DNA from: Stercorarius parasiticus
Lineage: Eukaryota > Chordata > Aves > Charadriiformes > Stercorariidae
Reading direction: 5' to 3'
Assembly (NCBI GenBank): GCA_013396915.1
Contig: VWZL01000661.1
Coordinates: forward strand, 352-64,351
Length of the DNA stretch: 64,000 nucleotides
The notes beneath the pieces were generated by a model, which saw only the letters and a list, made by a program, of their open reading frames with translations, was not told the origin of the DNA and made no database searches. Both the position numbers and the translations under genes were made by a program. Position 1 is the first letter of the stretch. Each line of letters starts with the position of its first letter. Below, piece by piece: positions 11,101-25,200 of the stretch.

Positions 11101-14100
11101 TTGAGAGTGAGTTGCTAGTACCAAGGAGTCTTCTGGGGAGTGGAAACTGGGAGAGGCACCCTTGCTGAAAGCACATTTTATTGCAAAGTCCTGCCCTCAT
11201 AAAGCAGACGGAAAGGAGAGTAGTGGTTACAGCAACAGGCCATGGGTTTGGCAGGAGATCGTCGCACTGACAGAGGTCACTGATTGCAACAACTCCTCTG
11301 GGCAGGGGCAGCTCACAGCTTCTGACGGGGCTGAATGCCCATGGTAACAATGCCTGGCTTCAAGTCTTGTTCCTTCTCCTTTCATATCCTAACTGCAGAG
11401 GGTGGCCCATAAACTGGATCCAAATCCCGACTGAGTCTCTGAGTCTTTACAAAAGGAAATCATCCCCTTCTTTCTTCACACAGTGCACTGCTAAACTGTG
11501 GACCTTCTTGCCACAGGACACTGTAGATACTAGTAGCTGGCAAGCATTCAAAAGCGATTAGATTGATTCAGGGAAGAAAAATGCAACGAGACTGAGTAAA
11601 AAGTTCACATCATGCCCTGTCACAGCAGACTGCAGAGGATTAGTCTGGGGAAGCGTGACTACATGCTTGCCCCACTTTTATGTTCTTTCTTAGGCTTCCA
11701 GGTCTGTCCATTCCCTTGAATGATTTCTTCACTTAACAAAACCTCCCCACCCTGTCTGGTAAAGGGGAGGGAAAGGCAGGAAAGAGGATGGTGGGAAAAG
11801 GAAAAAAAGCATGTAGGAATCAACCTGTCCAGTGGACAACAAAGAAAACAAAGGGAAGGATGTAAAGGTCACCAGGATGCTCCCATCAGACCTCCCCCTC
11901 TGGGGACAAGGGTGCCATGACTTGATGGAGCTTCAGATGGGGCAAGGTAAAAAGGAAAGGGCAGGGGAGCAGCCAGAGCCTTGCTAGGAGGCTCTGCAGG
12001 GTCGGAAGAGAGATCACAACTTGCCACTCTCAGGGTGCTCGTGTGCCAGGGTGTCCCCCTTGTCACAGAAGGCTAGACGGCCTCATGGCTAACCCAGGAT
12101 GGACATCCTTACATTGTCGTAGCCCACTGATGCAGCAGAGTGGGCTTCAGCCCTGAGTTTGATGACCCTAATGTAGAGTCACAGCTAAGAGGTGGATCTG
12201 GACAGAGGTGCAGGAGTACTTGGGCCAGCTTTGATACCAGTCCTCCCATGGACTGCCCCTCCGGCATGGCCCAGATTGTAAGCGAGTGAGTTCTGCACTC
12301 CTGGCTCAAGTGAAGTCCAGAGAAGCCAGCGGGGAATCTGGATGGAACGGAGCAAAGAGAGCCTAAAGTGGAGCTGGAGTTACTGCATACCCACTTTCGC
12401 AGGGTTTGAAGTTGTTAGCTCACATGTCTGCAGACTTAACAGACTTGCTGCTGAAAAGTGGCACGTATGAGTGAATCGTCTGTTTTCATGACTCCTCAGC
12501 AAAACAAGTGGTCTGATTCACATCGGCAGGAGAGCTCAACCACTTCTCTAGGGATGGCTGCTGGGACCCGTTAGCAAGGATGCGTTTCAAGACGCGTTTT
12601 AAAGCAATGCTGTTTAGAAGACGGAGGACTGAATGCAAGAATTAGATTCCACCCACCCTGGTCTCTGAAAAATTTCATGACACTTCTGGGCCTTTCAATT
12701 TCTGTTGGAAGCATTTCCTGGTCTTACTGAGCACTGCAGATCCCAACAGCAGATCTGTTACTCATCTAATGGAGAGATCTACACAGACAACTTCATCTGC
12801 TCCAGAGCAACAAGGCGTGCTTTAAACCAGCTTGCAGCCACGTGTAAAAGACTCTGCCTTACCTCACACTTGATCTCTCCCCTGCCAGATGCAGTGATCA
12901 AGACCTGCCTCCTGCATGGCCATGAGATGCTTCTGCTGAAGACAGGCCCCCTTTGAAAGTCTGGCAGGTAACCAGATACCACCTCCCCGTTTCTCGGAGG
13001 CCGTGAGAGGGAGCACTGTCAGAGCAGCATGCCTTCCCAGCGGGTACCCTCAGGAGTAGGTGACTGGCAGGAGCTGGGAATTAAAGTGCTTGCCAAATAG
13101 CATGCATCTATCCAGAGCCTAACGCAAACCAGTCCCTGTTGCACAGGAGCCAAATGGAAGTGCCTGCAAACAGCACAGTCTCACATTAAGCAACTTTGTG
13201 TTTAGAGCTCCACCTTTGTCTGTATGCCTACATGCAAATGCATGCCAACATATAAACACACACTTTTATATATTTTAATCTCTTCTATTTTTAAAAGCTA
13301 TATGAGTGCTTTACTAAGGAGTCAGGGAGAAGAAATAGACCAGAGACCCCAAGATACAACCTGAGGCTTGCAAGAGGCTGAGCTTAATAAGCTGGTAAGT
13401 CTGTTAAGACAGCAAGTCAGGGTGCAAATCTGTGACATTTAATGCAGGAGCACAACAGGGCTCAACTCACTGCTTCATCCACACCTGTGCAGACACAGCC
13501 CTCAGTGCCAGCTCAGCTTTCACTGCATTTCTTCCAGGAGCACATCAAGGCCTCTTCCCACCCAGATGCTTGGTGGGCGAATGCTGTCGGTCTGCTGGAG
13601 CTGCCCTGGATCTCACACGGGAGGAAGGCTGCCAGCCAGCCATCTGCTACCTGGTAGGGCCCTGTGTTGAAAACCTTGGTGCTAGTGAGCAAGCACATTG
13701 CTTGAGTGGAGCAGCCACCTCTCAGCCACACAAGCCCCTGTAGCTCTGCCTCTTGTGTTGGGAAAGAAGAGATCTGAGGACTGGTCTTCTTGTCTGGTGG
13801 CACTTGAGTCGCATTGGTGGGGTCCAGGCACCGTCAAGCCATGCGGAGTGCCTGTGCCACGTCACGCTGTGCAGGTGGGAAGAGGAGGAGAGCACCCAGC
13901 ACAGGTCGTGCCAGTATTAGCAGGTATGAGCACATGGTCAACGTGGCTGGGTGCAACCTGCTGATGAGCTCGGTGTTTTGCAGAAATCTGAAGTTAGTTC
14001 TAGAGCTGCTGTATGTTTTGGGTTTAATGCACTCTGTCATTGCATATTTTAAAAAGTGCTGTTTGGTTTTCACAACCTGTAGACCTGGATACGGCCTAGT

Positions 14101-17100
14101 AGAGATGCTTATTGCTCATACTTGGGACTTTAGTGGAGTCCTGTGATCGTGGAAGCAGTTGATACTGCTCAGACGGTGATGGTGAAAGGGGAAGCAAAGG
14201 CCAGGTCAGGACATTTTATTGAAATAGAAAACCAGAGCAAGCACCCTACGCAACCTCACACATCTTCTGAGCCCAACTCCACTGTCAGAGAAAGTTAAAT
14301 TACACTGATATTTACTCTGCAAAAAAAAATCTTATGTTTTACACACAACAATCCATAGAGGTCATTGAGGCTAAAACATATCCCAAGGCCCCGCATTACC
14401 CCGAGAGCTCTAAAAAGTAAAGACAACCGATCATTTCAAGCTCACTGACGAGGAAGGAAAATAAGTGTGTCAGCACATGAGTTAAGAAATAATTGCTGGT
14501 ATAAGTTGCATGAGCCCAGGAACATTTCTTGTTTCTTCAGCCTGCCTTGACCTTGGGCCCATTTACTTATATGTCCGCAATCCAGTTGCGCAAACCGCCC
14601 TTGCAATCTACCACGGCCTTCCCTGTGCTGCCGTCTTTCCTGCAGCCTTCCCTGACACCCGGCCTCAGCACCACGCCACAGTTGCCCCCTCAGGGTGCGG
14701 GGGACCCAGCACCCCTGGCACCAGCCTGCTCTGGATCTGGTCCTCACCCCCTCCGAGCAGGGCTGGCTCCCCACCATCCCCTATCTGGCACCAGCTCCCC
14801 CAGGGAGGCGCTGGGAGCCAAGGTGGCCTCCTTGTGCTGATCCGCTGGGCCACACATCTTCACATACACCCCCCGTGACGGCTCCCAGGCCCGAAAAAAT
14901 GTGTGATTTTAGATATACCATGCATTGCATGACTCTGTGAGTGTTCCCATGGTCAAGAAGTGTAGTGACTCTGTGGAGACAGCAGTGGCTTCCTCCCAGC
15001 TTTCTGAAATCAGCTGGAACATTCCCGTTGTCATTAATCTCAATTTAGGAAGGCAGCTAGGGTGCAATTAAGTACAGCCTTGCTGAAAGTGGCTCTTACG
15101 TACATGCCTAACTTTAAGCACAAGCTTAAGTGCTGTTCTGAAGAAAGACGATTTCCTGAACTAGAGCCCCCGCTGGAAGCTGGAGTGGATCCAGAAGAAG
15201 GTTATTCTGGGTAAGCTGCCTGAGGGATTTCAACAGATAATTTTGTGCATCTATATAGCACCCTATCTGGAGAACAGGAGAGTAATCTTTTAATTAGATT
15301 CCATCCAATTAATTACCCTCCTGGATCTGCTAATGTCCAGTGCTCTAGAAACCGTATTCTGGCATCTCAATCAAAGGCTCCAGTAAAAGCTACAGTAAAG
15401 AGCCATGGAGTGTTGATTCACCTTAGACTTCCTGAACTTACCTGAATGCGATAGCCAGGAACATATGCTGGAAGCACTGTGGCATGACATATGCATTTAT
15501 GCCACCAAAGTCATGGAAGTGCATTTTGGTCCTGTTTTCTTTTAATTCCAGGACCATATAATGTGAGGCTCTTCAAAGCGCCTTCTTTGAGAAGGATGAG
15601 TTTAGCATTTCTGCTGCTGCCTTTCGATGGCCATTTCTGAGATGGAAGAAGGAGGAGAAATTACCATTTTCATAACAAATCAGTCACTTTTAAAATAAAT
15701 CAGATTTTTCATCATGCCCAAGAATATCTGCAGACCTGCATGATGGGAATACACACACCTTTTCGTGTGTGTAAGTATGTGATTGTTGTGGTCTGTGTAA
15801 GAGTGTGGTCACAAAATTTCCACCTCACGTTGGTACCTTATCCGGCTTTTGCATTGACCCAGATCTTTCAGAGGTCTCATTGTCTCAGTGGGGTAACTAC
15901 AGACCCCATGCTGATATCTCCTGGGTGGGGATGAAGCTGCCCAGAGCAGCATGGAAAGCACCAGAGTACAGCAGTCTGTGTGCAGGCTGCCAAGGGAAGG
16001 TCTGGGCTCAATACGAGATCTCTAGGACAAGGGTAGCTTCATATTCCAGTCTAACGTGTTGAATCGAACTCCTGTTTTGTGCTGTTCTGCAGGGATTGCC
16101 ATGCCTCATGCACTTGCAATGCAGAGATTTACCATTATCATCACTCCTCCTCTGTCACCAGAGCTAGCTACAAGCCCAGTATTAAGTGCAACCCTCCAGC
16201 CCAAAAGCAGGACTGTCGCTGAGCTTGGGCCTTGGTACATTCAAAAACACGCCAGGCCCAGGCAGTGGTGTGTGACCTAAGGGACTAGGAGTATCAACCA
16301 TCGGGGTATCTATATGACAGAGGAGAGGAGTCTTAAGACACTTGGATGCAGTGTGACTATGCATTATCTAACTCAGTGAGGGTGAATCTGGATCTTCATT
16401 TTAAAGTACTTACTGCTACTGTAATGGCAGAAAAAACGGTACAAGGTTCCTCAGGCAAATTAGTTATAATAGACACGATGAGATTTCAGCTAAAAGTTAG
16501 CAGTTTGGTCCCACAAACATTAAAGAGAATGTAGCAAAGTGGGTGTTTATTTGTCTGTTTGTCTCCTCACCTGCTCCAGATGCTTTCAGAGCTGACGAAC
16601 TTCAGTTTGTTGTCCTTGGGGAGCTGGGAATCAGTAGACTGCAAGATAGACTGCTCGCCTGGTTTTGCGCATATGCGTCTCCATTGAAGTTGCCTCAAAG
16701 ATATCCCAAGTGAAAAAAATATCACTCATCCTCTTTTTCCTACCTCTGAAGTTCCTACCACTGCTAAAGAAGGACCTTTCATGGGATAGTTTTTAAAAGA
16801 GACATTGTCTGTTTACTCAAAGGCCCTTTAAAGAAAAGCTGCATTGAAGGTAAGGGAAGAGCAGACAGAAAGGCATACATAGGACCTATCTAAAATATGG
16901 AATCCCTACAATGTAATGGACAATGTTTTGCCTTGTAAAATATCTTTTACAGTAGTGATGGGAGAAGCTGTATCTTTCAATGGTCATGAAAGAAAACAAT
17001 TCTCAGGCAGAAGCACCATCTGCTGGCAGACACCAATTCTATAACGTCACTTAGAAAGTGTACAGTGAAACTAGCTTCAGCAACCATCTCAGAGACTGTT

Positions 17101-19394
17101 AGAGGTGCTTAAGAGACATCTTTGAGACCTTAATCCAAATCCTAAATATGGTATTTACCCATTTTTAACACCAAGTCGCTCATGGCGCTGTGTTACTCCA
17201 GCCCCTTGCTAAGAAGTTTCAGAAGCAGATGCTTGCTTTGACAGAAGCAGAAGGTTTCTTATGTTTAAAAAAGGATGAGGCTTTCAGCCTCCCCTCACTG
17301 AAGTTGATATGAAAACTTTCACTGCCTCCCAAGTACCATGATTGTTTTTTCAGTGGCAGCAGAAGATGCTGCTTAGCATTGGGGTACAAAGGCTGCATGT
17401 CTCCTCTTTGCCTATGGAGGTCTTGGTTTTCATCAAATGGAGATTTCTCTCTGCCCAGAAACATAGATTAAGAGCAACGTATCCTGTTAGCTTTGAAGAA
17501 AATGTTAAGATACAGGACTGAAAGGGTAGCTACATTTCACCCAGTGGATATGCTGGATGATTAAAAACTTCCTTGCGTTTCAATCTGAAGGGAAGGTGAA
17601 AAATACTGTCTTATATGTTATCCAGGAAATGGCTAAAGAGCTTACAAAGGCACTATGTTGTGTAAATTTCCTATATTCCTTCATTAAAAATTTACTCCAG
17701 TGACATAATTCAGGAGCCTTGCTTGACAGGGATACAGACCTGACCTTTCTGACCTCAATTCCCTCAGCTCAGGCAGGGTTCAAATAATGAATCCAGTCCT
17801 GGATTCGGATGCTGCAGACCATTCATACATCTGTATATCTTTATGAGAAGATGAACTTCAGCTGTGCATATTCCTACATGTTAATATATTCACGTTTGAC
17901 CTGAGGTCTCAGTGCTGCATCATGAGCTCACCTCTGATCCTAGCCTGCAGTGAAAAACGGAGAGGCTCCTCATAGCAAACTGATCCTTCTCCAGAAGGAC
18001 CACAAACATTCAAAATCCAAACGTATTAATGGGAATGGGCTGGCTGAAGGAAAAGAGGCTTGAATCGGAGGGGTCCCCATCTCTGTGGTTTGATTTTGCC
18101 AGCCCACACTCAGAATTATCGTATTCTGCATAATTAAAAAATAAAAACAGTTTCCAAAGCTCAGGGCTCACCTAGAGTAATTTCATCTTCTCAGAAGGGA
18201 AGTCTCAAACTTCTCAGCAAAGACAGACTTTCTCTTAAAACCGATCTGCAAAACTTACTTAATTTTTTCTGTTTTCTCTATTCAGATTTTATTTTTGATA
18301 AGTATCGCCCTAATTCCTGAGAATTACCATAAAGCTAATACACCAGTGGAGTGCTCAAGAATGGGTTGAGGAGCGATGTGTCAGTTTTGTACCCACTTAT
18401 CAGGAGGACCAAACCTGTGGGGAGAAGATTGCTCACATTTCTTACTTCAAAGGCTCCATATCAGTCTGCATTTGGCCCACATCACAAAGCTGTTTGTTTG
18501 ACCTACAACTCTGGCTAAACATCATGATAAATGAAAAGGAACCTGATTAGATATAAAAATATCTAGGTCACTCTTGCCAGTGAAGCAAAAGCAGATTTAA
18601 TCTCTTCCAGAGACATATTTTTCCATAAATCAGGACAACGGGACGTCCCTTGCTTTTTCTCTTGAAGTACATGGGACACCACAGAGGATGCAGATCCCAC
18701 CAACTCCAGCTGGCATCGTTACTCTAAATACCATTTCCTATTTGAAGAGCCAGCTGAGGTCTTATTAAAGGAGTAAAATGTTTATCTTTCCCTTCGGATA
18801 TCAGTGCAGTAACAAAAGTCCAGGTCAGCACCCTACGGTGACCCTACTTTAACCACAACACCAGCTTGGCATTACAGTGACCGCTCTTTTTACTGGCATC
18901 TTTTGACAACCTCGATGTATTTTAAAGCTCACATGTTTTTAGAAGATATTTGCTGAAAATACAGATACAGTTTTGCTCGTGTAACTCTAAACAATCTGGA
19001 AGCTTCCAGACGCACTGCATGTGGTGTGAGATTTTCTTTAACAAGTTGGAACTTTGAAGGGAGCCTTATCTCACCAGGCAGGAACAGCATGAGCCGTACC
19101 CTGCAGCATCCTGCAGCTGATACGAGTCTAAGGAAGGGTAAGAACATTGTTTCTGAAGGACACAGACACATACCGCCCAGAGATAGGGCCTGGCTGCTGG
19201 CGCAGAGCCGCCTCTATGTCTGCCATCCCAGGAGCTCTGCGTTTGCAGGACTGCATGCAGTGCTCTGTCCTAGTATTTGCGGCCTTTTTCTAGTAACAGG
19301 ACCACCATGAACTTGAGCAGTTCAAATGAAAACATTGATTTGCTAACTCTCTTTCAGGAAAGCAACTGAAAGCGTAGACCTTCAGGGATACTGA
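8133..19394. other. Long gene-free interval
   Basis: About 11 kb with no gene I can support. Many short open frames are present (longest 202 codons, minus strand 10742-11350; 180 codons, plus 7912-8454, which starts inside the CR1). They overlap frames on the other strand and have no recognisable domain. The block at 14500-14890 is GC-rich and proline/serine-rich in translation, but looks compositional. No CpG-island-like cluster, tRNA or CRISPR-like repeat was seen. Confidence 0.45.
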
Positions 19395-19560
19395 GGTGTG
19401 TAATACCTATTAAAATCAATGGGAGTTAGGAACAAAAATATCTTTGAGAAGCTGAGTGGTTTGTCTGGACACTGAATGACTCTGTGATGGGACAAGAGCC
19501 TGAACCTAGGTCTTCTCGTCTGTGGCTGTCTCTGTTAACCCAGATCATTGATGCCTCTGA
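19395..19560 (-). repeat. Ancient SINE-like relic (MIR or related)
   Basis: The plus-strand text AATCAATGGGAGTTAGG followed by AATATCTTTGAGAA is a motif I know from old interspersed repeats of reptiles and birds. About 100 bases on, GCCTGAACCTAGGTCTTCT resembles the reversed MIR segment that reads GGATTCAAACCCAGGTCTTCT. Both are strongly diverged. Family and limits are uncertain; the order suggests the minus strand for the MIR-like part. Confidence 0.4.
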
Positions 19561-21009
19561 TGTAGAGACCGATTTATGAACCCTATCCTCCACAGAACAT
19601 GCGTCAAAATTCTCATTCGTGTACAAAGCCCTACCTTACACCTAACATCCATACTACTTGCATGATGAAAGTCTACTTGAGAGTCCCCACAAATCTGACA
19701 GTCTCCTAGATTTGCGCTTGCTCTTTTAAACAAGGGTCCCTATTATTAATTCATAGATGAGCGGTATTTTTAATTGGTCATTAATATCACATCATAGGTG
19801 GCTGAAGCTCACATAATGACATTAGTAAGGACTAAAGGCTCAACTGAACAGTCCTGGACTTTGTGGAACTGGAGATCAAATGCTGTGTCAGGAACCATTA
19901 ATAATGGATTGAAACCAACTATCCCATTTAGTAGGAGGAATTCAGGAGCTCAGAGCCATCTTTGCAATAGAACCTGGTCCTGATTCATATCACTGCGTAT
20001 CTGAACTCTTCCTAGGTTAACCAGAGCCCCAGAACGATGTTCCTGGTAAATTTTAAGGCGTCTTCAACTCTAACCAGAGAAACAATCTGAAATGCATGTG
20101 CAGGACAGGGATCAAGATTCACAGCCTGCACAGCATCACAATGAGAACTAGGCAGAAAACAATGATCCCCTTATGAAGTCTAGTTGCCTTCCACCCCAGA
20201 CTAAAACTCAAATATCTCATCTCATCATGCATTTCCCTTTTGGAAAGGGAATAGAGGCAGGTGTGTGCGGAGAGGGAAGAGGAAGCCCAGGGGCAGTCTG
20301 CACAGTGCCTGGGCTTCTGAGGAGTCACGAGACGGGTCTGTCAAAACCTCATCCAAATATAAAACTTTTGACGAGCCAGTGAACTCCTTGTTTTGTTGCT
20401 GTTTCTTCAGCCAGCTGTCATGGTGATGGATCCAGTCCACAGAGAGGGCACTAACGAAATACTGCTGTTGTATTCTGGAGGGCACTCTCCCTCTGCCCCT
20501 ACCGCTGGCTGCTGCGAGAGGTTTAACAGGAGCTCCTGGGTACGCATATGAACCAGCTCAGAGACAGACTAATCCAGAGGTTAGCCCATGGGCATCAAAA
20601 CCTTGTCCCTCCTCAGGGCTTGCTCTGATTCATAAATCAGGATAGCAGCACCTGCAGCAGAACAGCATTCTTCTGAGCTTGGCCCAATTGAGTTAACGAA
20701 GAATTATTTGCTGACACAGTAACACATGACCATCCCTGCAGCTAGATGATAAACCACAGGGAATGAAGAGTCAGTTGTCCAACTTCTGGTTTGATGCATG
20801 TGTTATCTATGTATGAGTTATCTATCGAAGAGGGGGCCTGAATCTAGGAGAGTCCAACAGACTGTTGAAGAAGTTCCCCTGGAAGCTGCAGCTGCAGCTG
20901 TACAAGCCTGCTGGGAAGACTGAGGTGTATGAAGCTTGCATGGGAATAATTATCCCAGTTTGGTTAACGCTCACAAAGAGATGCTTATACACGTGGTAAA
21001 CATTGCCTT
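19561..21009. other. Intergenic sequence, nothing identified
   Basis: Only short overlapping open frames on both strands. A small (AGCTGC)-type palindromic run lies at about 20884-20900. No gene or further repeat family recognised. Confidence 0.45.
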
Positions 21010-21357
21010 CCAGCCTTCCAGTACCTAAAGGACGCCTAAAGGAAAGATGGGGAGGGACTTTTGGTCAGGGAGTGGAGCGATAGGACAAGGGGTAACAGTT
21101 TTAAACTGGAAGAGAGTACATTTAGATTAGATGTTAGGAAGAAATTCTTTCCTGTGAGGGTGGTGAGACACTGGAACAGGTTGCCCAGAGAAGTTGTGGA
21201 TGCCCCATCCCTGGAAGTGTTCAAGGCCAGGCTGGATGGGGCTTTGAGCAGCCTGGTCTAGTGGGAGGTGTCCCTGCCCAGGGCAGGGGGGTTGGAACTA
21301 GATGATCTTTAAGGTCCCTTCCAACCCGAACCATTCTACGATTCTATGATTCTGTGA
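21010..21357 (+). mobile_element. CR1 LINE, short 5'-truncated copy
   Basis: About 350 bp of CR1 in plus orientation. It starts in the FQYLKGAYRKD region of ORF2, runs through an open frame (21061-21261) encoding the ORF2 C-terminus that ends [13 protein letters not shown], then the 3' UTR with AAGGTCCCTTCCAACC and a terminal ATTCTACG/ATTCTATG/ATTCTGTG triplet of octamers. Well preserved, therefore relatively young. Confidence 0.95.
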
Positions 21358-22099
21358 AACATGTAAGCACTCTGAAGGCAAACACTGAGCCTAGGCTGGC
21401 GCCATTTACAAATGGAGCCAGGCAGAAGGAGGCATGATTTACGCTGGTTGGAGCGCAGTTAGCCTTTCCTCTGAACCCGGCTGAGCAGATCAAGGGCAGA
21501 GTTACCAGGATTCAAAGTGCAGAAAACTGAATCGGTATTTTTCCTCTTCGCAAGCTGGCCATCGTCGGAGTTCAGCCATCCAAAAGGCTGGCGCCAAGGG
21601 CCAGATAACCCTATGAGTTGGCACTTTTATTTACTCGCCCACGGTGACACGCAGATTGGTCATTGCTCTTGCTCTCTGCCTACACCCAGCTAAGGAGAAA
21701 GCAAGCCAGAGTCTCAGCTCATCCACGCTGGGTGCCATTTTGGGGAGCGACCACACCGTGTCCCCACAGAGCTGTGCTTCCATCCCTCCACCTACCAGCA
21801 GCAAACGCATCCTAATGGTAGCTCATCTGCATGCCCATAAATATACCCCCCTCCAGCGCTGCTCTAACCCCTACTTACATGGTTAGAGCTGGCAGGAAAA
21901 TGATTCTGACCTTCAATTGCGACCAGTCCACTCAGTTCAGGCCTGGTGAGGTGAGTAAGGAGAGTCGTAAAAAAAACAACAAACCCCAACAACATGTAAA
22001 GGTCAACATTCAAGGTCTGCTGCTCACTACTAAGAAATAACACCAGAAACCTTCCTCGTTTGCATAATACAGTTCGTGCTGAGACCTGAGACTTCCTGA
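21358..22099. other. Intergenic sequence, nothing identified
   Basis: No gene or repeat recognised. A short A/C-rich stretch lies at 21969-21994. Confidence 0.45.
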
Positions 22100-22215
22100 A
22101 AACAAAGGTAAGCACCACTAGCCCCATTTCACAGGCGGACGAGTGAGCTGACTGCCAAGCTCGCACAGAGGCTCATAGCAGACCTGAACCTGATTAGGCT
22201 CCTGTCTGTCTAGGC
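22100..22215 (-). repeat. MIR-like SINE relic
   Basis: The plus-strand text CCCCATTTCACAGGCGGACGA, then GCTCGCACAGAGGCTC and GACCTGAACCTGATTAGGCTC, follows in order the reverse complement of the MIR core (CCCCATTTTACAGATGAGG, TCACACAGC, GAACCCAGG, GACTCC). It is heavily diverged, as expected of an old CORE-SINE in a bird. Confidence 0.5.
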
Positions 22216-25200
22216 TCACCCCGCTGGACCATCCCCCCCCAAACCCCATGCGATAAGGTCACAATGTGGGGATTTGTTTCCCTCTGCCCTTAAACATAAT
22301 AACATCTCCCTGGCTGGGGTCTGGAGGTGAAGCTGCTCCCACCTTGCCATCAAGCTGTGCCTGTTGTGCCCTGTTCGGCTGCCCCTGCAGGGTGGGAGCG
22401 AGCAGCCTCCCTGAGCTCACCAAGTGCACACACCTGAGACCAGCCCAGTACATACGGGAACTGGCATTTCAGAAGCACCCAACCCCCTACAGCAACCTTT
22501 AGGACACCTCCATATCTGTGTGACCGGGCATGCACATGGCAACAGCACTTTTGGAACACCAGAGTTTGCCAACAAATGTCTGGAGGGGCAGAGCAATGTG
22601 GGCCATGACACCTGTCTTGTTCATTCAAACACAGCATGTCTCTTCAAAAGCTGGGCTCTGCAGGTAAGACACGGGGTCCTCTCATCTACATCTCTGCAGC
22701 CAGGTCTGCCAGCCACCTGACACCTGAGGGTGGGGCTCTGGGGCAAGATGAGGTCCACATAGTCCTCACTAAATGGGGAGGAAAGGTTGAGGGGAACAGG
22801 GGAAAGAAATACACGCAGGGTTGTGATTTCACAGAGCGGAGCTGCAGCGGCCGTGGGATACACAGAGATCCCTGGCCAGACTGGCTGCTGGGGGAAATGC
22901 AAATTGGAGGGCAGTGCTGGGCAAAGGGAAAAAAGTTAAAGGATGCCTTCAAGACCAAGAGCAGGAGCAACCACTTGAGATGGGGAAAGATATTTCTGCC
23001 TCAAGAATGAAGACTTTCAGGAAGCCCACAGACAGGAAAGCCCTTGTATAAAAGAAAGGTAACTCCTGACCAGCCACCAGGTTGCAGCAGATTTGAAGGG
23101 AAGCCCACAGCTCTCATCAGAGAGGATGGCAGTGACACATCAGCGCATCCAGCTGACAGTGGACCTCATCTTGCTATGGATGCACCACCAGCCTGGCAGT
23201 GATAGTCACCCTTTGGCTAGGATCATTGCTTCCTGGCCTTTAGGGCCAGACCACCAGCCCTAGCTCAGTTAGGCACCCATGCCATGCCTCCACCTACCAA
23301 GGTCACACCACCAGCCCTTCCATCAATCAGTCCATTTAGCATCAAGGACTCTTCTGCTAAGAAGTCACCAGTTAATGCTGTCATTCTTATTGCTTCAGAA
23401 TAACTAGCCAGGAACTCCCCTATTACCCAGGATGACCCCCAAGAAGACACCCTAAGCAGCAAAAGAAGGGAACTGGTGAGTCTGGTTTTAAAAAAATGTA
23501 ATTTTATGTTGACGGATCATGGTGGAAGAACCCAAGAGCGAGCTATGGGACACAGCCCTGCAGCCCTAGCTGCACAAGTGGAAAACCAGAGGATAAGCTC
23601 CTGGGATCAGATCCAAACACAAATGTTCACTCCCTCCTTTACCACATGGGCTTAAAGACACAGCAATGGACTCTTGCCCTGCACATGCCATCCTAGTGGA
23701 AAAGATTGTCTTACTTAGGAAAACCATAGCTGTCCTTGCCTCCTTCACCAAGTGCAGGCAAGTCACCTCACACAGTTTTACCATCAATGTCACAGTCTGC
23801 TCACTGCAGGCAGTGCACGTGCATCCAGGCCTGAATTGTGGAGAAACTCCATGTCCTACTCTCCCCAGAAGACCACCAGGCAAAAGCCTGACCCCCAGAA
23901 GGTCTGCAACTGCGTTAGGGAGGCCATGGAGTAAATTAGGGAGAGCAAGCAGTCCTGGAATCAAGTGGTACCTCGTGCAGCAACTGAGCCTGCACAGTGA
24001 CCATACAGAGCCGGAGGACAGATATCACAGAAAATGCCTGTGAAAAGCTGAATAGCAGCACTGAGAGTCCCTCCCAGTAGAAGGCAAGGAGCGGGCTCTA
24101 GTTGCCAAAACCAACGGGATTTCTTCTTTCAGGTCACCCCACTGCCCTGCAGATCAGCCTATTTCAGCTATGATCAGGTCAGTCCAACAGCATGCTCCTT
24201 GAATGCCCATGCCCACGGTTCCAGGAAGTCAGTCAGGCAAAGTGGTAGGAGGCTCAACCCTATGTCTTCAACATCAAGGCTGAGCCCTTAAACAAGAGGC
24301 AATCAGGCCATCACAGTCAGGCAGCTCCTTGAAATGGGACCAGCTGGGTAACTGAGCACCCTGGGACCCCGTTTCAGCTCTATTTTTTCTCGGTCCTCTT
24401 GATTTTTATTATCTTCAGGGAGGGATGCCTCATGCACCTTCTTTTGCATGCTCTGATACCACAGGCTTTAGCAAGCGGAAGAGCAAATAGCCCTTAGCCC
24501 AGAGTCGCTGCCATGAATAGCTGGCAGAGGGATCTGAGGTCTGACTTACAGTTTGTTTAAGAAAAAAGGCCAGGCCAGCATGTGGCTTGTGATTATGCTC
24601 CCAGCCTTTCTCTCGGTATCGTGACCCATCTCTTCTGGGTACAGTGAATATGAATGACCTCCAGGATTGCACATTGCCCCAGTGATCAATGAGGAGCTTT
24701 TTTCTCTGCGTGATGCCTCATGTGAGCTGCCTTGGCCCCTTCCCTTCTGATTAGGCAAGACCTGCATGGTGTGTGCAGGGTGGGGGGATCTCTATGGCAA
24801 GTCTGTCGCTGCTCTCGGTCCTCTCTCCACCTTCTCCCTCCCTGTAGCAAGCCTGGACTACAATACTTGGAGCTGGAGTTAGTTTCTTACTGCTATGAGC
24901 CGGTCCCCTGTGTAAGGGGAGGTGTAGGGGGAATAGGACTGACCAGCCTGCATTTCTTCCCTGGGATTGCACTCCCCCCAAGGAGCCACTGGTTCCAGAT
25001 GTGTGATATAATGTGAGCTGGCTTTCACAAATGACTCCTCACCAGAAACTTCTCTGTGTGAGGCCGATGCAGATTGCTGGCCCTTGACCACAGGAAGAGG
25101 CTTTACACTTGACAACCAGCAAGTATTTTTACAACACATGCCTTTCTCTGGACTCGTTGACCTGTAGGAAGGTCCTTATCTCTGTCCGTCCCGAAGGGCA

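Noticed and set aside
10742..11350. 202-codon minus-strand frame, the longest in the window
   Set aside because: Overlapped by frames on both strands, cysteine/leucine/proline-rich without a recognisable domain, and not near any gene signal. Considered chance.
14510..14878. GC-rich, proline-rich frames on both strands
   Set aside because: Composition explains them; frames exist in several phases at once, with no start context or domain.
22636..24043. Cluster of longer frames that suggested an old endogenous retrovirus
   Set aside because: No protease, reverse-transcriptase or integrase motif, no LTR pair and no primer binding site could be seen; frames on opposite strands overlap each other.
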